A stretch of DNA of 64,000 bases from Klebsiella pneumoniae (GTDB lineage Bacteria; Desulfobacterota; Binatia; UBA12015), in contig CAMBZJ010000006.1 of assembly GCA_945872365.1 (NCBI GenBank), positions 1 through 64,000 on the forward strand, written 5' to 3'. Under the pieces are notes generated by a model that was not told the origin of the DNA, searched no databases, and was given only the letters and a program-made list of their open reading frames with translations. The first letter of the stretch is position 1. Each line of letters opens with the position of its first letter. Made by a program: the position numbers and the translations under genes. Below are positions 35,958 through 44,799 of the stretch, piece after piece.

Positions 35958-37886
35958 CGGCTCCCACGCCCCGAGCGAACCGGCGGGCCTCAGGCGCATG
36001 GCGCCTTCGCCGGCGAGCACCACGGTCGCCGCGGCGGCGATGCCGGCGAGCGCTTCGCCCGCGATCATGCCGGAGGCCACGAGCGTCGCACCGGCCTGCG
36101 GGTCGGCCGGGGACTCCGGCGCCTCGAACTCGAGCGTCGCCGTCCGGTCCGCGTCGCGACGGTCGAGCCACCAGCGGACCAGCCCGCCGAGCAGCAGCGG
36201 AGCCGTCGTCGTCACCGGCAGGTAAAGGCCGATCGCGAAGGCGAGCGGCGAGAGCCCGAGGAGCCAGGCCGCCCCGGACAGTCCCATCCCGAGCGACATC
36301 GTCTCCCAGGGCAACTCGCCGCGCGAGACGCCCTCGACGAGCGTCGCCATGAGGCGCGCCTGCGGGGCCGGGAGGAGGTCCGAGCCGAGACCGTAGGCGC
36401 GGTGCAGGAGGAGCAGAACCCAGCCGGCGCGCAGCGCTGCGGCGAGCGTGCCGATCACCTGGGCGACCTGCACGCGCCAGGGGGTCGCACCGACGAGGGC
36501 CGCGGTCTTGAGATCCTGCGAGAGATCCCCCGCGAGCGCGATCGAGATCGCGACGACTGCACCGACGACGATGCTCGCCGACATGGCATCGGGCCCGCGA
36601 TGGCCGAGCAATCGCAACAGGAACGCCGTTGCGAGCAGTGCCGTGATCGTCATGCCCGACACCGGTTGCGAGGTCGTGCCGACCAGGCCCACGATCCGTG
36701 CCGAGACGACGACGAAGAAGATGCTGAAGACCGTCGCGAGAAGTGCCTCGGGGAATCCCAGGCCGAATACCGGCACGAGCCAGAGGGCGAGAAAGCAGCC
36801 GACCACGCCGAGTGGAGGCAGCCAGGCCGGGAGGTCGCGATCGGTGCGCTCGGCGGCCGGTGCCGTGCCGACATCCTCCCCGAGGCTCGCGCGTGCGGCA
36901 CGCGCCGCTTCCCGCAGCGAGCGGACGATGGTGGGGAAGACCCCGAGCAACGAGATCAGCCCACCCATCGCGACGGCACCCGCACCGACGAAACGTACGT
37001 GCGCTTTCCAGATGCCCGTCGCGTCGAGCGCGGCCACCGCGGCCGGAATGCCGAGCGCGAGCCCGGCGGGCGTCCCCGCAAACGCGTCCGCGAGGGGCAC
37101 CAGCACCATCCAGGCGAGGACCCCGCCGGCCGCCATGATCCCGGCCACGCGAGCGCCGATCAGGTAGCCGGCCCCGAGAAAGATCGGCGTCAGGTCGAAG
37201 CCGATCGTCGCCTTGTGGAGTGCGGGAAAGCTCCAGATCACGCGATCCTGCCAAAGTCCGAAGACCTGCGAACCGACGAGGAAAGCGACGCCGAGCAGGA
37301 GGCCGCGGGCGACCGGCAGTGCACTCGCCCCGCCGCGATCCCCGGCGATGAGCACCTGCGCGCAGGCCGTGCCCTCGGGATAGGGCAGGCTCGCGTGTTC
37401 GGTCAACGTCAACTCGCGCCGCATCGGGATCATCGCGAGGATGCCGAGCAGGCCCGCCGTCGTCCCGAGCAGGAAGATCATCTCGTTGGTCGGCTCGAGC
37501 CCGAGGAAGATGAGCGCGGGCAGCGTGAACACGACGCCCCCGGCGAGGGATTCCCCCGAGGAGCCGAGCGCATGGACGATGTTGTTCTCGAGAATCGTGC
37601 CACGGCGCAGGACGCCGCGCAGCACGCCCATCGAGATGACGGCCGAGGGGATCGATGCCGAGACGGTGAGCCCGACCCGGAGTCCGAGGTAGGCGTTCAC
37701 CATGCCGAAGACCACCGAGAGCAGCGCGCCGAGCAGGACGGCTCGCAGGGTCAACTCGGGCGGCGCATCCTGCGCGGAAACGTAGGGGACGAATCCGCGA
37801 CCGGGAGCCGCGGGGGCGATCGCGCCGGACCCGCCCCGCGCGCTTGCTGTAGGGCCCGTATGCTCCCGGCCCCCGGTTGTGCTCAC
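35880..37886 (-). CDS. OPT-family oligopeptide transporter
   Basis: This 668-residue inner-membrane protein with about 15 hydrophobic segments matches the prokaryotic OPT family: PELTLRAVLLGALLSVVFG at the start, YLGLRVGLTVSASIPSAVIS, EHASLPYPEGTACAQVL, and GDLSQDLKTAALVGATPWRVQ near residue 490. OPT members move peptides or metal chelates with protons. The GTG start at 37886 overlaps the helicase stop by GTGA, so the two are coupled. Its 3' end overlaps the convergent metallopeptidase-like gene. The substrate is unknown. Confidence 0.88.
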   Translation of the reverse strand: MSTTGGREHTGPTASARGGSGAIAPAAPGRGFVPYVSAQDAPPELTLRAVLLGALLSVVFGMVNAYLGLRVGLTVSASIPSAVISMGVLRGVLRRGTILENNIVHALGSSGESLAGGVVFTLPALIFLGLEPTNEMIFLLGTTAGLLGILAMIPMRRELTLTEHASLPYPEGTACAQVLIAGDRGGASALPVARGLLLGVAFLVGSQVFGLWQDRVIWSFPALHKATIGFDLTPIFLGAGYLIGARVAGIMAAGGVLAWMVLVPLADAFAGTPAGLALGIPAAVAALDATGIWKAHVRFVGAGAVAMGGLISLLGVFPTIVRSLREAARAARASLGEDVGTAPAAERTDRDLPAWLPPLGVVGCFLALWLVPVFGLGFPEALLATVFSIFFVVVSARIVGLVGTTSQPVSGMTITALLATAFLLRLLGHRGPDAMSASIVVGAVVAISIALAGDLSQDLKTAALVGATPWRVQVAQVIGTLAAALRAGWVLLLLHRAYGLGSDLLPAPQARLMATLVEGVSRGELPWETMSLGMGLSGAAWLLGLSPLAFAIGLYLPVTTTAPLLLGGLVRWWLDRRDADRTATLEFEAPESPADPQAGATLVASGMIAGEALAGIAAAATVVLAGEGAMRLRPAGSLGAWEPLLTVAAWLVLVAALARGDGRRDGGQ

Positions 37887-39883
37887 GGGGTCGCTTCCTC
37901 CTCCTCGACCAGCGTCACCGGCTCGAGGAGCCCGTGAGGAACCGCGTCGAGCAAGCGCGACGGTCGCGCGGGGACGGTGCCGAAGTTGCGGTCCCAGAGC
38001 GTCGCCGGATAGCTCAGGACAAGGTTCTCGCGGGCGCGGGTGCAGGCGACGTAGAGAAGCCGTCGCTCCTCCTCGATGTCGTCCTCGTCCACCGACCAGT
38101 TCGAGGGAAAGCGACCGTCGGCGAGCCCGATGACGAAGACGCTGTGCCACTCGAGCCCCTTGGCCGAGTGGATCGTCGAGAGGGTGAGCAACTCGCCCTC
38201 GGGCGCGTCGAGCGCCAGCGTGTCGCCGATCGCGTCGACCGGCGGTTCGAGGGCCATGTCGGCGAGGAAGCGCGAAAGACTCCGGTAGCGCTCGGCGAGA
38301 ACCGCGAACTGGTCGAGGTCGCGCAGGCGCTTGGGGGCGTCGTCACGGTGCACGCGTTCGAGGGTCGGCCGGTACTCGTCGATCACGCGCTGCACGAGCG
38401 CCGGCGGGCGCACCGCGGACGGGTCGAGCCCCGACAGCAGCACCCCGAGCCGCGCGACCGCCTTCGACGCCGCGCCGCGCAGACCCGGCACCGCCCCGGG
38501 ACGCGCCAACTCGCGCAGCGATCCCTCGGGTCCGGCGAGCCAGTCGGTCACCGCGTCGGCGGCGCGCGGACCGACGCCCTCGAGCAGCATCAGGATGCGG
38601 TGCCAGGAGATCGCGTCGCGCGGGTTCTCGAGCACCCGCAGGTGCGCGAGCACGTCCTTCACGTGCGCCGTCTCGACGAAGCGGAACCCGCCCCGCTTCA
38701 GGAACGGAACGCCGGCCCGCGCCAGTTCGAGTTCCAGGTCGAAGGAGTGGAACGACGAGCGGAAGAGGACCGCGATCTCCGAGAGCGGCACGCCCTCCTC
38801 GGCGATCTCGCGGATCCGCTGGGTGACGAAGAGGCTCTGCAGCCGGTCGTCGGGGGCCGGTACGAGTTGCGGGCGCTCGCCGACGGCACGCCGCGTAAAG
38901 AGGGTCTTGGTGTAACGCTCGCGCGCCGCGGCGATGACCGCGTTGCCCACGTCGAGCACCGCCTGGGTCGAGCGGTAGTTCTCTTCGAGCGTGACGATGC
39001 GCGTGCCGGGGAAGCGGTCGGGAAAGCCCATGATGTTGCGGAAGTCGGCACCGCGGAAGCCGTAGATCGACTGCGCGTCGTCGCCCACCGCCATCACGTT
39101 GCCGCGCGGCCCGGCGAGGAGCTGGGTGATGTCGGCCTGAAGGTGGTTCGTGTCCTGGTACTCGTCCACCATCAGGTAGCGGAACACCCCGCGCAGGCGC
39201 TCGGCGAACTCCGGCAACTCGCGCAGCCGGTCGCGGAAGTCGAGCAGCAGGTCGTCGTAGTCGAGCAGGCTGCGCTGGCGCTTGTACTCGACGTAGGCAT
39301 CGCGACAGCGCTCGACGTCGGAGACGTCCTCGACCAGGTTCGGGTAGTCGCTCTCGATGACGTCGGCGAGGGTGAGCCCGCGATTCACCGCCGCACTGCA
39401 GATCGAAGCCAGCGTCTGCTTGCGGGGGAAACGCCGCTCGCGGCGGTCGAGACCGAGTCGGGTGCGGACGAGCTGGATTGCGTCCTCCGCGTCCGACCGA
39501 TCGAGGATCGTGAAGACCTCGGGCCATCCGAAGAAGCGCGCGTAGCGCCGCAGCATGGTGTTCGCGAAGGAGTGGAAGGTGCCGCCGACGACCTCCTCGG
39601 CGCCGCCGCCGACCAGCGTACCGGCGCGGCGGAGCATCTCCTGGGCCGCCCTGCGGGTGAACGTGAGCAGCACGATCGAGCGCGCCGGAATGCCGGTCTC
39701 GACCATGCGCGCGACCCGGTAGGTCAGCGTGCGAGTCTTCCCGCTGCCGGCGCCGGCGACCACGAGCACCGGGCCTTCGAGGGCGGTCGCCGCCTCGTAC
39801 TGCGCCGGATTGAGTTCGCCGCGGTAGTCGATGCGGTATTCCCGCGCCTCGCCGCCCGGCCGTCGGATCGTGAAGGTCGCCAT
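37883..39883 (-). CDS. UvrD/PcrA-type superfamily 1 DNA helicase
   Basis: This 666-residue SF1A helicase has the Q-motif (LNPAQYEAA), Walker A VVAGAGSGKTRTL, motif Ia (LTFTRRAA), motif II VDEYQDTN, motif III (AVGDDAQSIYGFRGA), motif IV (TLEENYRS), motif V (LLTLSTIHSAKGLEW) and motif VI (LLYVACTRAREN). It unwinds DNA 3'-5' in repair and replication restart. The length fits PcrA/Rep rather than RecB. ATG 39883. It is divergent from the DUF3467 gene across 82 bp and translationally coupled to the OPT transporter, an odd partner. Confidence 0.95.
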   Translation of the reverse strand: MATFTIRRPGGEAREYRIDYRGELNPAQYEAATALEGPVLVVAGAGSGKTRTLTYRVARMVETGIPARSIVLLTFTRRAAQEMLRRAGTLVGGGAEEVVGGTFHSFANTMLRRYARFFGWPEVFTILDRSDAEDAIQLVRTRLGLDRRERRFPRKQTLASICSAAVNRGLTLADVIESDYPNLVEDVSDVERCRDAYVEYKRQRSLLDYDDLLLDFRDRLRELPEFAERLRGVFRYLMVDEYQDTNHLQADITQLLAGPRGNVMAVGDDAQSIYGFRGADFRNIMGFPDRFPGTRIVTLEENYRSTQAVLDVGNAVIAAARERYTKTLFTRRAVGERPQLVPAPDDRLQSLFVTQRIREIAEEGVPLSEIAVLFRSSFHSFDLELELARAGVPFLKRGGFRFVETAHVKDVLAHLRVLENPRDAISWHRILMLLEGVGPRAADAVTDWLAGPEGSLRELARPGAVPGLRGAASKAVARLGVLLSGLDPSAVRPPALVQRVIDEYRPTLERVHRDDAPKRLRDLDQFAVLAERYRSLSRFLADMALEPPVDAIGDTLALDAPEGELLTLSTIHSAKGLEWHSVFVIGLADGRFPSNWSVDEDDIEEERRLLYVACTRARENLVLSYPATLWDRNFGTVPARPSRLLDAVPHGLLEPVTLVEEEEATP

Positions 39884-39965
39884 CGTCGCACCGAAGCCTA
39901 CCACATGCTCCACGGGGAACGCGCCGCCGTGTGACAGGCGCCCCTCGCCGTGGCATGGTTCGCGC

Positions 39966-40268
39966 ATGGCGAACGACAAGGCCGTCCCCGGGCTCTCGAT
40001 CCAGGCCGACCCCGAGGCCGCCGTGGGCGCATACTCGAACCTGGTCATGATCTCCCATCGGCGCGAGGAGTTCGTCCTCGACTTCCTCTTCGTGCAGCCG
40101 CAGACCGGCCCCGACGGGGAGGCGGTCGCCGCTCTGCGGTCGCGGATCATCTCGTCCCCCGCACACATGAAGCGGGTGCTGCGCGCCCTCGAGGAGAACG
40201 TGCGCCGCTTCGAGGCGTCCTTCGGGGAGATCGACGAGGCGAGCGATGCTCCCTCGGTGCTGCAATGA
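39966..40268 (+). CDS. DUF3467 protein
   Basis: This 100-residue protein matches DUF3467: AYSNLVMISHRREEFVLDFLF at the start, then RIISSPAHMKRVLRALEENVRRFE and FGEI. The family is widespread and its function is unknown; the fold appears to be small alpha+beta. ATG 39966 is the natural start. Its stop overlaps the next start (ATGA), tying it to a TusA-like gene and an HTH-TPR protein. This link may hint at a shared role in sulfur-relay or regulatory chemistry (inference). Confidence 0.9.
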   Translation: MANDKAVPGLSIQADPEAAVGAYSNLVMISHRREEFVLDFLFVQPQTGPDGEAVAALRSRIISSPAHMKRVLRALEENVRRFEASFGEIDEASDAPSVLQ

Positions 40269-40582
40269 GCGGACCCGACCTGCTCGGACCGCGCACGGCG
40301 CGCGGCCGATCCGGGGCGGTGGCGCCGGGCGATGTGGAGCGGGCCGGTCCGCTGCCGGGGAAAGCGGTCGAGAGCCTCGACCTAGTCGGCGTGAAGTGCC
40401 CTCTCAACTGGGCCCGCGCCAAGGTTCGCCTCGAGGACATGGCACCGGGCGAGCGACTCGCCCTCGTCGTCGACGACCCGCGGGCGCTGCGCGACCTTCC
40501 GCGCGCGGCGGAGGCACACGGCTACTCCGTGGTGGAAGTCACGACGGAGGGCACGTGCTGGCGGATCGAGATTGAGCGCTGA
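40265..40582 (+). CDS. TusA-like sulfurtransferase-family protein with altered CPxP
   Basis: This 105-residue protein has a ~35-residue unconserved N-terminal extension, then a SirA/TusA-like beta-alpha-beta fold (LDLVGVKCPLNWARAKVRLEDM and ERLALVVDDPRALRDLPRAAE). The usual CPxP reads C-P-L-N: the catalytic Cys is kept and the second Pro is lost. TusA relatives carry persulfide sulfur for tRNA thiolation or other sulfur relays. The gene overlaps DUF3467 upstream by 4 bases and the HTH-TPR gene downstream by 11 bases. Whether it still transfers sulfur is not shown. Confidence 0.85.
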   Translation: MSGPDLLGPRTARGRSGAVAPGDVERAGPLPGKAVESLDLVGVKCPLNWARAKVRLEDMAPGERLALVVDDPRALRDLPRAAEAHGYSVVEVTTEGTCWRIEIER

Positions 40583-41456
40583 GCGATCGAACCCGGGTGC
40601 GGGACGATCCCGCGTCGCCGTACGCCGGTTCACCACCCGGGAACTGGCGCGGCTCGCCCGCCTGACGCCGCGCAAGGTTCGCGGCTGGGTGGAGGCCGGG
40701 GTTCTCCGGCCCTCGCGCGGCTCGCGCCGCCGCTACGAGTTCGCGCTGCGCGACCTGCTCGTCCTGCGCGCGGCCCGCGATCTTCTCGCCTCGGGGCTCG
40801 GTCCCGCCCGGATCGCCCGGATCCTGCGGCAGATCGCGGCGCAACTGCCCGAGGGGCGGGACCTCTCCAGCGTCAAACTGCGCGTCGTCGACGACGGGAT
40901 CCTCGCGAGCGACGGCCGGAGATCCTGGAACGCGGTTTCCGGGCAGATGCTCTTCGGCTTCGAATCACGCGGACCGGGTGGCGAGTTGGTCCGCCTCGAC
41001 GAGCCTCCCGCCGACCCCGACGAGGGCGTCGAGGACGCCGACGCCGCAGCCTACCGCGCCTTCGCGCGCGGGCAGTCGCTCGAGCGCCGCTCGCCGAGCG
41101 ATGCGAAGGAAGCCTACCGCGAAGTCCTCCGACTCGACGAGCGAGCGGTCCCGGCACTGGTCAACTTGGGGCGCCTGGAACACGAGTCCGGGAACCTCGA
41201 CGAGGCGGAGCGGCTGTACCGCGAGGCCCTTTCGCTCGATCCCACCGAGGTCAACGCGGCCTTCAACCTCGCGGTGATCGCCGAGGACCGGGGCGCCTCC
41301 CGGCTCGCGATCCGGCGCTACGAGCATCTCCTGCGGATCGCGCCGGGCAGCACCGACGCGCATCGCTGCCTCGCCCGGCTCCATGGCGCGCGCGGCGACC
41401 GGGAAGCCGCCCGGCGACACACGATGCTCTACCGACGCCTGCTGCGTCGCCCCTGA
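40572..41456 (+). CDS. MerR-type HTH fused to TPR repeats
   Basis: This 294-residue protein has an N-terminal MerR-like winged helix (FTTRELARLARLTPRKVRGWVEAGVL, RRRYEFALRDLLVLRAARDLL) and a ~60-residue linker with a small beta part. Three TPR units follow at about residues 170-285 (AYREVLRLDERAVPALVNLG, AERLYREALSLDPTEVNAAFNLA, YEHLLRIAPGS). It would bind DNA and contact a partner through the TPRs. The TTG at 40572 overlaps the TusA-like gene, so it belongs to that operon. No metal-binding Cys of MerR type is seen. Its target is unknown. Confidence 0.8.
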   Translation: MSAERSNPGAGRSRVAVRRFTTRELARLARLTPRKVRGWVEAGVLRPSRGSRRRYEFALRDLLVLRAARDLLASGLGPARIARILRQIAAQLPEGRDLSSVKLRVVDDGILASDGRRSWNAVSGQMLFGFESRGPGGELVRLDEPPADPDEGVEDADAAAYRAFARGQSLERRSPSDAKEAYREVLRLDERAVPALVNLGRLEHESGNLDEAERLYREALSLDPTEVNAAFNLAVIAEDRGASRLAIRRYEHLLRIAPGSTDAHRCLARLHGARGDREAARRHTMLYRRLLRRP

Positions 41457-41666
41457 ATCGCCGCGCCCGATCGGCCCCTGCCGGTCGCGTGACGCCGGTG
41501 CACACGCGCCGCTCGCCCCGGGGAATCGGGGACCACCGCATGGCGCATCGACCGGGCCCCGGCGAACGAGGGAGAAATGCCGAACATGCCGTTGCCGTCG
41601 GCCTGTAGGCGGCGCCCCTGGCCGGCGAAGAACCGGCATGCCGGCTTGCTCCCACGGGTCCCGCCG

Positions 41667-43193
41667 ATGACCGCCCGGGCGCTCTCCTGCGTCCTCGCCG
41701 GCATCGTCGCCCGCCCGATCGAGGTGGAGGTCGACGTCGCCGGCGGCCTGCCCCACTTCACAATCGTCGGGCTGCCCGGCGGGGCCGTGCGCGAGAGCAA
41801 AGACCGGGTGCGCGCCGCGCTGCGCAACGCCGGGCACCCCGCACCCGAGCGCCGCATCACCGTGAACCTGGCCCCGGCCCACCTGCGCAAGGAGGGCGCC
41901 GCGTTCGACCTCGCGATCGCGGCGGCGCTGCTCGTCGCCGACGCCCGGTTGCCCGAGCGTTGCCTCGACGGCGCCCTCGTCGTCGGCGAACTCTCCCTCG
42001 ACGGCGGACTGAAGCCGCTCCACGGCGTCCTGCCGATGGCCGTCGCGGCCCGACGCGCCGGCGCCGCGCGCCTCCTCCTGCCCGCGGCGAACGCTTCCGA
42101 AGCGGCCCTGGTCGAGGGCCTCGAGGTCCTCGGGCTCGATTCGCTCGGACACGCGATCGACGTACTGGCGGGTCGTGCCGCCGCGGTACCGACCCGGCTC
42201 GATCCGCGCACGCTGCTGCACGAGCCGCGCCCGGGTGACGTCGACTTCGCGGACGTGCGCGGGCAGGCTGTTGCGCGGCGGGCGCTGGAGATCGCCGCCG
42301 CGGGCGGACACAACGTGCTGCTCCTCGGGCCACCCGGTTCGGGGAAGACCATGCTCGCGCGTCGCCTGCCGACGATCCTGCCCGAGATGTCGCTCGACGA
42401 GGCGCTCGAGGCGACCGCCGTACACAGCGTCGCGGGCCTCCTCGGCGACGCGCCGCTCTTGGCCACTCGACCTTTCCGCGCACCGCACCACACCGCCTCG
42501 GAAGCCGCACTCGTCGGCGGCGGCCGGCTCGTGCGGCCGGGCGAGGTCTCGCTCGCGCACCGCGGCGTCCTCTTCCTCGACGAACTCCCGGAATTCCCGG
42601 TCGCGACGCTCGAAGCGCTGCGCCAGCCGCTCGAAGAGCGACGCATCGCCGTGTCCCGTGCGAGCGGCTGCCACGTATTCCCGGCCGACGCGCTGGTCGT
42701 CGCCGCGATGAACCCGTGCCCCTGCGGCTACCTTGGCGATCCGACGCACCTCTGCAGCTGCCCCCCGGGCACCGCCGCCCGCTATCGACAACGCATCTCC
42801 GGGCCCCTGCTCGACCGCCTCGACCTCCACGTCGAGGTCCCCGCCCTGCCCTGGGCCGACCTCGTCGGCACCAGCCGGGGGGAGGGCTCGGGCGTGATCC
42901 GCGCACGCGTCTGTGCGGCCCGGCGCCGGCAGGCGGAGCGCCTGTCGCGACCCGGCACGCACTGCAACGCGCACATGAACGGTCGCGAGATCGACCGGTA
43001 CTGCGTCCTCGACCCCGCCTGCGAACGGCTGCTCGAGACGGCTGTCGAGCGACTCGGACTCTCGGCCCGTGCGTTTTCGCGAGTGCGCAAGGTCGCGCGG
43101 ACGATCGCCGATCTCGCCGGCCGCGAGCGGCTCGATGCGGGCGACGTCGCCGAGGCGCTGCAGTACCGCGCCCTCGACCGCCGCCCGACCTGA
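41667..43193 (+). CDS. comM: ComM/YifB-family Mg-chelatase-like AAA+ ATPase
   Basis: This 508-residue protein has the family order. An N-terminal Lon-protease-like domain (GLPHFTIVGLPGGAVRESKDRVRAA, then LAPAHLRKEGAAFDLAIAAAL) comes first. Then come DFADVRGQAVARRALEIAAAGGHNVLLLGPPGSGKTM with Walker A, RPFRAPHHTAS, Walker B FLDELPEF, and the C-terminal zinc motif (NPCPCGYLGD, CSCPP). ComM is a branch-migrating helicase needed for integrating foreign DNA during transformation. Length is typical. ATG 41667 follows a 210-bp gap, so it probably has its own promoter. Confidence 0.95.
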   Translation: MTARALSCVLAGIVARPIEVEVDVAGGLPHFTIVGLPGGAVRESKDRVRAALRNAGHPAPERRITVNLAPAHLRKEGAAFDLAIAAALLVADARLPERCLDGALVVGELSLDGGLKPLHGVLPMAVAARRAGAARLLLPAANASEAALVEGLEVLGLDSLGHAIDVLAGRAAAVPTRLDPRTLLHEPRPGDVDFADVRGQAVARRALEIAAAGGHNVLLLGPPGSGKTMLARRLPTILPEMSLDEALEATAVHSVAGLLGDAPLLATRPFRAPHHTASEAALVGGGRLVRPGEVSLAHRGVLFLDELPEFPVATLEALRQPLEERRIAVSRASGCHVFPADALVVAAMNPCPCGYLGDPTHLCSCPPGTAARYRQRISGPLLDRLDLHVEVPALPWADLVGTSRGEGSGVIRARVCAARRRQAERLSRPGTHCNAHMNGREIDRYCVLDPACERLLETAVERLGLSARAFSRVRKVARTIADLAGRERLDAGDVAEALQYRALDRRPT

Positions 43194-43246
43194 GGGAGGA
43201 TGCGCATGGCGCCGCACCACGCCGACGCCTAGGCTCACCGCCCACG

Positions 43247-44569
43247 ATGTTCCGTCGCGACGCCCCACCCAGGATCACCGCCGACGAGGCCGCTGCCCTC
43301 GTGCGCTCCGGCGACTCGGTGGACTACGGCTTCGGGCTCGGCCAGCCCGACCTCTTCGACCGGGCGCTCGCCGTCCGACGCGGCGAGTTGCACGACGTCC
43401 GCATCCGGGCGGCGCTCTCGATGCGCCCGCGCGCCGTGCTGGAGGAGGACCCTCGCGGCGAGACCTTCGAGTGGCTCAGTTGGCACTTCAGCGGCTACGA
43501 CCGCCGCCAGCACGACGCGGGGCGTGCCAGCTACATCCCGATGAACTTCGGCGAGGCCCCCGACGACTACCGCCGCTTCATCGACCCGGTGGACGTCGTG
43601 TGTGTCAAGACCTGCCCGATGGACGCCCACGGCTGGTTCAATTTCGGCCCGGCGGTCACCTACCACGCGGCACTCGTCGAACGCGCAAGGAAGGTCGTGG
43701 TCGAGACGAGCGAGGCCATGCCCTGCGTGCACGGCAACCAGAACGCGGTGCACGCAAGCCGCGTCCACGCCTTCGTCGAGGGCGACGCGGCCCCGCTCGC
43801 GGAGCTTTCGAACCCCCCGCCGAACGCGACCGACCGGGCCGTGGCCGCGCTCATCGCGGCCGAGGTCGAGGACGGAGCCTGCCTGCAGATCGGCATCGGT
43901 GCCATGCCCAATGCCGTGTGCGCACTGCTCCGCGAGGCCGGAGTGCGCGACATCGGCGTGCACACGGAGATGCTCGTCGACGGCATGATCGACCTGGTCG
44001 AGGCCGGTCTCGTCACCGGGGCGCGCAAGCAGATCGACCCGGGGGCGATCGTGTTCACGTTCGCGGCCGGCTCGAAGCGCCAGTACGACTTCATCGACCG
44101 GAACCCCGGGGTTTCCGCGCAGCCGGTGGACTATACGAACCTGCCGCACGTCATCATGCGCAACGACCGGGTGGTCTCGATCAACAACACGACCGAGATC
44201 GACCTGCAGGGGCAATCGGCCTCGGAGAGCGCTGGCCACCGCCATTTGACCGGTACCGGCGGGCAATTGCAATTCGTCCGCGGCGCCTATGCGTCGCGCG
44301 GCGGCAAGTCGTTCATGTGCCTTTCCTCGACCTACGAGCGCGACGGCGTGCGAAAGAGCCGGATCGTCCCGGAACTCGTACCGGGCAACATCGTCACCAC
44401 CCCGCGCACCGACGTCATGTACGTCGTGACCGAGTTCGGGATCGTGAACCTCAAGGGGAAGTCGGTCCCTGAGCGCGCCCGGGCGCTGATCTCGATCGCT
44501 CACCCCGACTTCCGCGAGGGCCTCGAACGCACCGCCCGTGGGCGATGTCTGCTGCCCCGGCCGGCCTGA
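43247..44569 (+). CDS. acetyl-CoA hydrolase/transferase-family CoA-transferase
   Basis: This 440-residue protein of the Cat1/4-hydroxybutyrate CoA-transferase family (class I CoA-transferase fold) has two domains: DAHGWFNFGP and VVVETSEAMP early, then LQIGIGAMPNAV, HTEMLVDGM and NNTTEIDLQGQSASE, whose Glu is the likely catalytic residue that forms the CoA thioester. YVVTEFGIVNLKGKSVPERARALI closes the fold. It moves CoA between short-chain acids. The likely pairs, such as acetate/butyrate or hydroxybutyrate, are family knowledge. It sits 53 bp after comM and may be transcribed from there. Confidence 0.92.
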   Translation: MFRRDAPPRITADEAAALVRSGDSVDYGFGLGQPDLFDRALAVRRGELHDVRIRAALSMRPRAVLEEDPRGETFEWLSWHFSGYDRRQHDAGRASYIPMNFGEAPDDYRRFIDPVDVVCVKTCPMDAHGWFNFGPAVTYHAALVERARKVVVETSEAMPCVHGNQNAVHASRVHAFVEGDAAPLAELSNPPPNATDRAVAALIAAEVEDGACLQIGIGAMPNAVCALLREAGVRDIGVHTEMLVDGMIDLVEAGLVTGARKQIDPGAIVFTFAAGSKRQYDFIDRNPGVSAQPVDYTNLPHVIMRNDRVVSINNTTEIDLQGQSASESAGHRHLTGTGGQLQFVRGAYASRGGKSFMCLSSTYERDGVRKSRIVPELVPGNIVTTPRTDVMYVVTEFGIVNLKGKSVPERARALISIAHPDFREGLERTARGRCLLPRPA

Positions 44570-44799
44570 AACTCCGCTCGGCGCGGACCATGGCGGCGCG
44601 CCTGAACGGGCAGACGGGATGCCGACGGCTCCGCGGACCCGGGAGCCGGGGAGTCCGGGAATTCCCCGACGCCCCCTCCCCGACCCCGATGCGAGTCGCT
44701 CCCCATTTTTCCGCCTAGGCAAGCGACGACGAGCGGGGTATTCTCACCCGAGCCGGGGCCGTGCAGGATCAGCTCCCTGTTTTCACCGAGGATACCCCC

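Noticed and set aside
37877..39934. 685-residue plus-strand ORF
   Set aside because: It is antisense to the helicase, with no recognisable domain; a GC-driven shadow.
38343..40265. 640-residue minus-strand ORF overlapping the helicase
   Set aside because: It is out of frame with the helicase motifs and Arg/Gly-rich; the helicase frame is clearly real.
40965..43268. 767-residue minus-strand ORF
   Set aside because: It is antisense to comM and part of the HTH-TPR gene; no motif, and the true genes are certain.
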